Shown here one piece after another: positions 57,861 to 64,000 of a stretch of DNA of 64,000 bases (its first letter is position 1; each line of letters begins with the position of its first letter). The position numbers were made by a program, and so were the translations under genes. The DNA comes from Acanthacorydalis orientalis (taxonomy: Eukaryota > Arthropoda > Insecta > Megaloptera > Corydalidae), in the NCBI GenBank assembly GCA_034766995.1, contig CM068315.1, forward strand, positions 13,868,510-13,932,509, given 5' to 3'. The notes under the pieces are model-generated. The model ran no database searches and was not told the origin of the DNA. It saw only the letters and a program-made list of their open reading frames with translations.

Positions 57861-58635
57861 AATCCCAACTTTGACTTTTATTAAATCCACTGCATGTCGA
57901 TAAATTATTTGTGAAAAAAAACAGAACTGACGAAAAAATTAATAAATATTTTTCTATACTTTTTTAATTTATTAGAATTATTATTAGTCTAATTCTTTAT
58001 AAAACTTTATTGTAGATGAATATTTGTCTTAGATTAAAAATATTTGATTTAAAGCCATTGAAGAAAAATTTAAAGTTTACATCAATTTCCAAAAAACTCC
58101 GATAAATAATATTATTCTTCTCATAAAAACTACTTTCAAATACACAAATCGAGAAGCAGAAAAACATGTACAGGAATTAAAAAAATATTAAATATAAGGT
58201 AAGAACTTTTCTTGTTCTTATAGAAGAATAAAAAAATTATTTGTGAATTAGAACGACACGAGTTGTTTTTATTATTTTATTTATTATTATGAAAATGTAT
58301 ATTTAAATTAATATAATGAATAATTCTTTATAAATTACAGCAAATACATTTATTATCAAAATATTAAACAAATTTTCATTATACATTGTGATTTTTTTAT
58401 GTTTATTTCGATAATGAAGTTATAATCGTCAAAGTTCGAAGAAAAGAACGTGGTCTAAAATTATTTGGTCTGTAAGAACGTTTCAGTTTTTAATTTTACA
58501 TGAAATTGAATACAAATCTATCACAGACACAAAAATAACTCACGGAGTAATTTGGACTTGATCGAACTATAGTTTAGAGACGATTTCATAAAAATATAAA
58601 AAAATCAGAAGCTTGGAAAATATTAGTGCATGAAC
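57861..58635. other. No gene recognised
   Basis: AT-rich DNA. A weak repeat D piece (GTTTATTTCGATAATGAAGT near 58400) is the only feature. Confidence 0.5.
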
Positions 58636-58639
58636 TTTC

Positions 58640-59590
58640 GAAAAGCACATTGCTTGTCAGCTTAGAACATGCATTTCGTTACTTTTCAAGCAACTTAAGA
58701 AGGATTTGAAGGATGTTTGTGCAAAATCGATATGAAAAATGGATTATTTATGATGATTCTAAACACAAACGTTACAAGTAACCAGCCAGCCACCAACATT
58801 AACCCAGATAGACCAATGCCACAATATACGCGGCATAGCACTTTTCTTGTTAGGTCGAATGCCTCGTATATTGCGGCAAAAAAATCATTTTATCATTTTC
58901 ATATTGTTATTGTTATTATAGTTTCATTTAACACATTAAATGCTACACGTAGGTTCCAACGGTAAGCAAAATTAAAATACTTCTGGACCATTAAGTGTTA
59001 ATACAAAAACTGAATATTCATTCCAAAAAGCTCCTTTCTGTGTATCTGGGGTGGGAGTATGAAGAGTGTTCGGTTTTTCAACCTCCACCAACCAGGTAAA
59101 ACGGTTACTACTGAGCCAAAACCCTACTGTGGTCATCAATTGAATAATTCAATCGACAAAATAGTACAGAAAAGACTATTTATAGGACAAAGAAGCTAAA
59201 AAGTCAATTTGATATACAAGAATGCATGATTGAGCCACATGTTTCTCTCACTACTCAGCAAACCATCTTCAATTTTGGCTAGAAAGTTCTTCCATACATA
59301 GCGAATTAACCTCTCTTTGGGATTATCATTTATTACAGTCAATCCAGAACTCTTTCAACGGACAACACTTTCGAGATATGGCAGAGATAGAGAAAGAATC
59401 GACGATTTAATTGCTTCCAAGCTGGTAACTTTTTTCGTGAAAAAATCCAAAACTTATTCGAAAGATGGCAGAAAACCGTGCAAAACGAGAGAATCTATTT
59501 TGATTATTGAATTGTATTTTATATATTATAAAAATAAAATAAAAATTTGCCAAAAATGACTAAAACTTTTCCATACAATAGTTTTCTAAT
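58640..59590 (+). mobile_element. 5'-truncated mariner with a nested MITE
   Basis: Plus-strand transposase blocks are NRYEKWIIYDDSKHKRYK (first Asp replaced by Tyr), QPPT|LIQKLNIHSKKL across the nested insertion, LGWEYEECS, PHVSLTTQQTIFNFG and RIDDLIASK, then FERWQKTVQN in another frame. The right end is TGACTAAAACTTTTCCATAC. The left end and N-terminal domain are not recognised. Stops and frameshifts are many. Confidence 0.75.
58803..58997. mobile_element. 195-bp TTAA-flanked MITE nested in the mariner
   Basis: TTAA stands directly at both sides (58799-58802 and 58998-59001). The ends CCCAGATAGACC and, reversed, CACTTAATGGTCC are weak inverted repeats. Inside, ATGCCTCGTATATTGCGGC (58859-58877) is the near-perfect inverse of 58818-58836. 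Taking out the insert and one TTAA restores an uninterrupted alignment of the surrounding transposase. TTAA targets fit a piggyBac-type driver. Confidence 0.8.
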
Positions 59591-60140
59591 ATTTAAATTA
59601 AAATTACTGAACACAGATACCAATGTTTATCTCAATTATCAAAAACATTCGATATAATAAATTATTTACCTCATCAAAAGTTGAAAAAGTACATAAATTA
59701 AGAAATATGTACAAAAAACAATAAATAGAAGAATATAAATATGATTAATACTGATAAAAATGAATCAATAATATAGACAAAAAATATTCTATTAAGACAT
59801 GGAAGAAAAAGGATTTCTATTTAAAATTAGACAAGAAAAATGCATTAGTAAGTTTGAATAAACCCCACTATTCTTTAACCTGTTGTACTGTTATACATCA
59901 GTTATGTATCATTCTATTCTATATGAGTTCTTTCATTCCACGGCCGAATTCGAGGTTCATTATCTTCAGGTAGATTTTGAATTCAGAGTTCAACATCTCT
60001 CTGAATCTGAAATCAAGTTCAATTCAGAGTCAGATTATAAAATTCGAATCTGATTAGAGGAATTGAACTCACACCTAATCAATATGATTCGCACAGAATA
60101 ATAAACCTTATTACTCTAATAAAATAAATCTTAAAAAGGT
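59591..60140. other. No gene recognised; local GAATTC-rich repeats
   Basis: AT-rich DNA. At 59940-60075 related words such as GAATTCAGAGTTCAA, TTCAATTCAGAGTCAG and ATTCGAATCTGATTAGAG recur in both orientations. Confidence 0.5.
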
Positions 60141-60145
60141 CTATA

Positions 60146-60959
60146 TACGTGGGTTGTTTGATAATTTTAGTAAATTTCTATGATATGGCGCTACCATTCA
60201 TTAGGTAACATCACAGCTATCAAGTATCACTTTTCAAATTATCATAGGTGACATTTTATCCAGAAGCGATGCATTGTTCACATTCTACAGATGTTTGAAG
60301 CAAGCATTGTAGCAGTTGCCGCAAAAATGAAAAAAACTAGCACGCCTTTCTGCATCGATTCGTCACTATGGATGGAAAATAGATTCAACACTACCACCTG
60401 AGTCGAAGCAGAAGTCAAATCTGTGGACAATGACTGGTGAAAGTGCCCTCAACAAGGAGAATACTGTTTGTCGGTTGGGAAGGTGATTGTCACTGTTTTT
60501 TGGGATTCCTAATGAATCATCTTGATTGAGTATTTAACGAAGGGAAAAACAATAACAGAAGTCTATTATGCAACATTATTAGACCATTTGAAAAGAGATC
60601 TGAAACAAAAACGGCCAAGATTGGCCTACAAAAATGTTCTCCTTTACCAAGACAAGAATTCGAGCGTCGCAATGGTAAAATTGTACAAATTAGGCTTTTA
60701 ATTGATTCCTCAGCCAACCTACTTTCCGGAATTGACCCCGTGTGACTTCTTTCTCTTCCCATACTTGAAAATTTGGCTCAGTAGGGATAAACTCTCATCG
60801 AATAAGGATGTCATCACTGTCGTCAATCCATATTTTATAGACTCGTTGGACCAAGTATATAACCCTCAATGGAGACTATATTGAGATATAAAATTGATTT
60901 TTTACAAAAAACGGTGTTTAACTTTCCTTTTACCATACTTATCAAACGACCCTCGTATA
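60146..60959 (+). mobile_element. Family B non-autonomous mariner derivative
   Basis: The left end TACGTGGGTTGTTTGATAAT and the reversed right end TACGAGGGTCGTTTGATAAG are inverted repeats 814 bp apart. The 5' part jumps near 60330 to CATCGATTCGTCACTATGGA, as in 29929. On the plus strand LYQDKNSS keeps the second Asp, but the following residues are lost. PELTPCDFFLFPYLKIWL has the third Asp, and DQVYNPQW ends the frame. Confidence 0.88.
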
Positions 60960-61099
60960 TAAATAATAACTCCTTGTTAAAAAAATAACAAACATGATTC
61001 GATACAATTTTATAGAAATAAAACAAGATACAATTTTATAAAAACTACAGAAATGAGACCTAGTTTTGAATTCCATAGTATAAAACAGGTAATTCCTTC

Positions 61100-61940
61100 T
61101 AACAATACATAAGGAAAAAAATATATTCTTTCACAAATGAATTCTCTTTTCATCCCAAGAACCACAAGTAAAATGTTGAAATTTTCGAAACATGTTTCTT
61201 GTCATTTATTTTATTATAATAATAAAGTCTTTCAGAAATTTATGTTATAAAATTTATGCTAGACATCCTTATACATCGTCAACATTAAATCGAAGAATGA
61301 CTGTTATTTTTTCAGAAGCGAATTATTCACTCACACCAAGATTTACAAAACAGCCGAGTCAAGAATGTTTAATAATTGATTATTGATCATTTATGATCGT
61401 TCCTCTTGGGTATTTAGATAGCGATGACAGCTTCAGAGTGCTAACGTACATAATAACATTTATTTTTCTATGAATTAGCTTTCTTTCAATTTTTGTACTA
61501 TGTAAGATCTTTATGGACTTGAGCACTTTGACGATGATAGCATCGCTATTGCAAAGTGCATAAGAAACTATAATGAATGATCAATAATAACTTATTAAAC
61601 ATTTTTGATCAAAAATGTGATTTATAGTTTATGTGGTGAAACAAATTAATTTAGCTACAATGTCTGAACTGTATTATAAAAAGGATATATCGTCATTAGT
61701 ATCTCAATCAATTCTTCTGTTTATTTTCCGAATTTCTTATATAATAATTTAATCAGTATTTTTCTACACCTCCACGCTCTGAAAACTTAAAAATTGTCAT
61801 TCAAATACAAGTAAGTCAAAATCAAAATTGAATAATTTCAAATTGAGTAATTATTCAACATTTTAATAAAACTTTTTTGTACAAGGAAAATGATTTATTA
61901 ATGAAAATGAATTAAGTCAAATTATCAAAGTTATTATTAT
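61100..61940. repeat. Dispersed palindromic repeat D, several units
   Basis: Clear modules are TTCTTTCACAAATGAATTCT, CATCCCAAGAACCACAAG, GTTTAATAATTGATTATTGA, TCATTTATGATC, GATAGCGATGACAGCTTCAG, AGTGCTAACGTACAT, TTAAACATTTTTGATCAAAA and CTACAATGTCTGAACTGTAT. Units alternate in orientation. A small frame at 61192-61386 comes from the repeat. Confidence 0.75.
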
Positions 61941-61945
61941 TAAAG

Positions 61946-61977
<32 letters not shown>
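61946..61977. repeat. (AT)n microsatellite
   Basis: Alternating AT, about 30 bases. Confidence 0.9.
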
Positions 61978-61979
<2 letters not shown>

Positions 61980-61989
61980 TAAATAATTA

Positions 61990-62775
61990 TTATAAACTAT
62001 AAAATAAACTATACACTTTGCAAACACCTTTTTCACAACCGAATAATTTATTATTTACCCGACGAGTTTTTCATGTCGACGGAAACGGTATTTTAAATTT
62101 ACTGACGTTGTATAAAAAAATCTTTAAAACAGCATTTCCCAACCTGTACTTTACATAATTTCTATTTTGAAATTGTTAAGAATATTAATCTAGAATTATA
62201 ATAAATTAAGTTATTTATTATGAACAATTCGTTTATGTCTACTTAATAATTATTAAATAATAAGCATAGAACGCACGCGACGATTGTTATCTCACAAAAG
62301 AAATTGAGCAATTTCTCGCCGAAGTAATTTACATTAAAAAAATAGCCTCAAATACATACAAAAAGATTTGTATCTCGGACGTATGTTTTCTATGCAACAT
62401 GGTCGGTTTTATCAACATCCAAATATGTTTATTTCTTAAGTAGAAATTAATTTTAATATATGTTTTTTTTAATAGAAGTAAATAAAAGAATATGCAAATA
62501 TAATTAAAATAGATTCTTTTTAAAAAGTGGATTGTAAACTGCGATAAATGAGTTATATTACATTTAAAGTCATTCTAGAGATTAATATTTTAATAAACTG
62601 TAGCTCGATGTTATTTTTTTATTAGAATTGCTGGGTATTGAAATAAGTTTTGCATAAAAATCATTCTATATATGATAAAACATCAGTTTTATTAAACAAA
62701 CATTTATTTGTATAAATCATTTATTAAAAATCATTTATTAAATCATTTATAAATACGTATTTTTATAAATCAATT
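61990..62775. other. No gene recognised
   Basis: AT-rich DNA with a slightly CG-richer part at 62260-62420. No coding content or clear repeat is seen. Confidence 0.55.
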
Positions 62776-62960
62776 TTTTGATCTATTTTTTGACCCCACC
62801 AACTACAAAAAAGTGTTTGATCAAAAATGATCAATAAGAATTAATGCTCTTGTTTTTGGTGTTTTTATGACGATGGCATTATTTTCAGAAAAATTGGATT
62901 TTTCAATCAAAACAACGGTTATGTAAAAATTTCATTCATGTGCATTATTCAATTTTCGTG
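62776..62960 (+). repeat. Dispersed palindromic repeat D
   Basis: The modules are TTTTTGACCCCACCAACTAC, GTTTGATCAAAAATGATCAA and TTTTATGACGATGGCATTAT with a TTTTCAG block. Confidence 0.65.
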
Positions 62961-62969
62961 TGTACTTGT

Positions 62970-63133
62970 TGGTAATTATCTTGTAAGAGTCTTGGAAACC
63001 ATACAAGATTTTTTCTTCAATAAAAGAAGACACTAAGTCATCCGGAATTCTAACAAAATAATCATGGAATTTAATAATTAATAAATTATATATAATAATT
63101 TTTCAGATACACTCTCTCCCTCGTTCCCATTTT

Positions 63134-63172
<39 letters not shown>
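62970..63172 (+). repeat. Direct repeat Z, copy 1, with (AT)n end
   Basis: The segment matches 63828-64000. Shared blocks are AAGATTTTTTCTTCAATAAA, ACACTAAGTCA, CATGGAATTTAAT, AAATTATATATAATAA and CTCTCC followed by TCGTTCCC. An (AT)n array of about 35 bases closes this copy. Confidence 0.85.
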
Positions 63173-63178
<6 letters not shown>

Positions 63179-63179
63179 A

Positions 63180-63780
63180 TTTTAAAAATAGATTTAGAAT
63201 TTTAATTGGTAGCCATTTCAATTTAGTATGTTTATGTTAATCGAAAATTTTAAAAATTATTCTATTATTGAAAATTTTAAAAATTATATATTTTAAATTA
63301 TTCGATTAGATAAGAAATACTTGTTACAAAAATATTTTATGAAAACCACTCTTCAATTTCATTAATTTGTTAAATACCTGACAGATGGAGCCAAGTTATA
63401 TAAAGTAATGTAGGGTATTTTGAGAATTTAAATGTATTCTATTTTTACATAAGCATTAATTTTCTTTAAATAAACGAACTGAATTAATTTGCAGACCTAA
63501 TAGTTTATTCCATATTTTTCTATTTCTTGTTCATTTACCAGAAGTAGAAGCAATTTAGCTACTTCATAAATGCTGACACATATTTTATAATACACTTAGA
63601 TAGAAATTTCTCTAGAAAACTTTGATAATAAATCATTAAGTAAAGAAATAAACTAACATGCAACTGATGATTCTGAAACTACTTTAGCAATTTTACAGAT
63701 TTAAACTCATCACCAATCTCGATGAAATTAAAAAAATCATAATACAGATTTCATAAAGTAAATCAACATCAATCCATATC
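63180..63780. other. No gene recognised; weak repeat D piece
   Basis: AT-rich DNA. Near 63660-63760 CTTTAGCAATTTTACAGATT and CATAATACAGATTTCATAAA resemble repeat D weakly. Confidence 0.5.
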
Positions 63781-63785
63781 GATAA

Positions 63786-63803
63786 TATATATATATATAT
63801 ATA
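63786..63803. repeat. Short (AT)n array
   Basis: Alternating AT, about 18 bases, just before repeat Z copy 2. Confidence 0.85.
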
Positions 63804-63827
63804 AACATAATTTTTTAGTTAGTTATT

Positions 63828-64000
63828 CATAATTATCTTCTAAAAATTCTAAAAACCATATAAGATTTTTTCTTCAATAAAAGAATACACTAAGTCAACC
63901 AGGATTCTAGCAAAAAAAATCATGGAATTTAATGATTATTAAATTATATATAATAAATATCAAGATAAACCCTCTCCTTCGTTCCCTTTCTGTCTGTCTC
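63828..64000 (+). repeat. Direct repeat Z, copy 2 (cut by the window end)
   Basis: This is the second copy of the segment at 62970, about 865 bases away, with roughly one change in eight bases. It ends in a CT-rich stretch at the window edge. Confidence 0.85.

Overview
This is a 64-kb piece of an AT-rich eukaryotic nuclear genome, most likely an insect. Two things point there: an old mitochondrial insertion whose COX3 reading frame only makes sense in the invertebrate mitochondrial code (TGA as Trp, AGA as Ser), and a transposon set (many mariners, Tc3-like and Tc1 elements, Tigger/pogo, piggyBac-like, 5'-truncated non-LTR pieces) typical of insects. A hymenopteran would fit, but the sequence does not prove it. 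There are no operons, no bacterial features and no long intact host gene. The long Tyr/Ile-rich reading frames are only translations of (AT)n arrays.

The window is best read as intergenic or large-intron DNA. Islands of more balanced, CpG-containing, apparently single-copy sequence (near 4.2-4.7, 8.6-9.0, 12.4-12.8, 20.4-20.9, 23.8-24.2, 24.6-24.8, 29.1-29.7, 32.4-32.8, 35.5-36.2, 38.3-38.6, 44.5-44.7, 49.7-50.5 and 57.6-57.9 kb) sit in a sea of transposon remnants, (AT)n arrays and an old dispersed repeat. The best candidate for host coding sequence is one small exon at 49921-49993 (+): acceptor, ATG, a signal-peptide-like run of 21 codons, donor. A CpG-rich block at 12.4-12.8 kb on the same strand could hold an upstream promoter or 5' exon, which is inference only.

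Transposons by region. 2.4-3.8 kb: decayed piggyBac-like element. 5.06-5.63 kb: short mariner derivative (family A). 6.8-8.13 kb: Tc3-like element. 10.1-11.4 kb: mariner remnant fused to a Tc1 end. 13.4-14.0, 18.1-18.4 and 18.7-19.3 kb: family A copies. 25.0-29.1 kb: reverse-transcriptase fragment, deleted mariner, then two nearly abutting full-length mariners, the second the best preserved in the window. 29.9-30.7 kb: family B mariner derivative. 31.1-32.4 kb: Tc3-like. 34.5-35.4 kb: non-LTR tail and family A. 36.4-37.6 kb: full-length mariner. 39.9-41.3 kb: deleted Tigger and a Tc3-like C-terminal scrap. 41.8-42.4 kb: family A. 42.7-43.0 kb: COX3 insertion. 43.2-44.3 kb: pogo-type ends around a non-LTR RNase H fragment. 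45.5-46.8 kb: full-length mariner. 48.4-49.2 kb: piggyBac-like C-terminus. 50.76-51.97 kb: full-length family A relative in a TATC array. 53.5-54.4 and 60.1-61.0 kb: family B. 56.5-57.2 and 58.6-59.6 kb: nested mariners, the latter carrying a 195-bp TTAA-flanked MITE.

Two patterns stand out. First, two sets of short mariners each share one internal deletion. Family A keeps the N-terminal DNA-binding half and family B keeps the catalytic half, which suggests that each spread as a ready-made non-autonomous element. Second, a degenerate, partly palindromic AT-rich repeat with recognisable modules recurs in more than 15 blocks across the window and matches none of the transposons here. Every transposase seen is broken, so activity now would depend on copies elsewhere.
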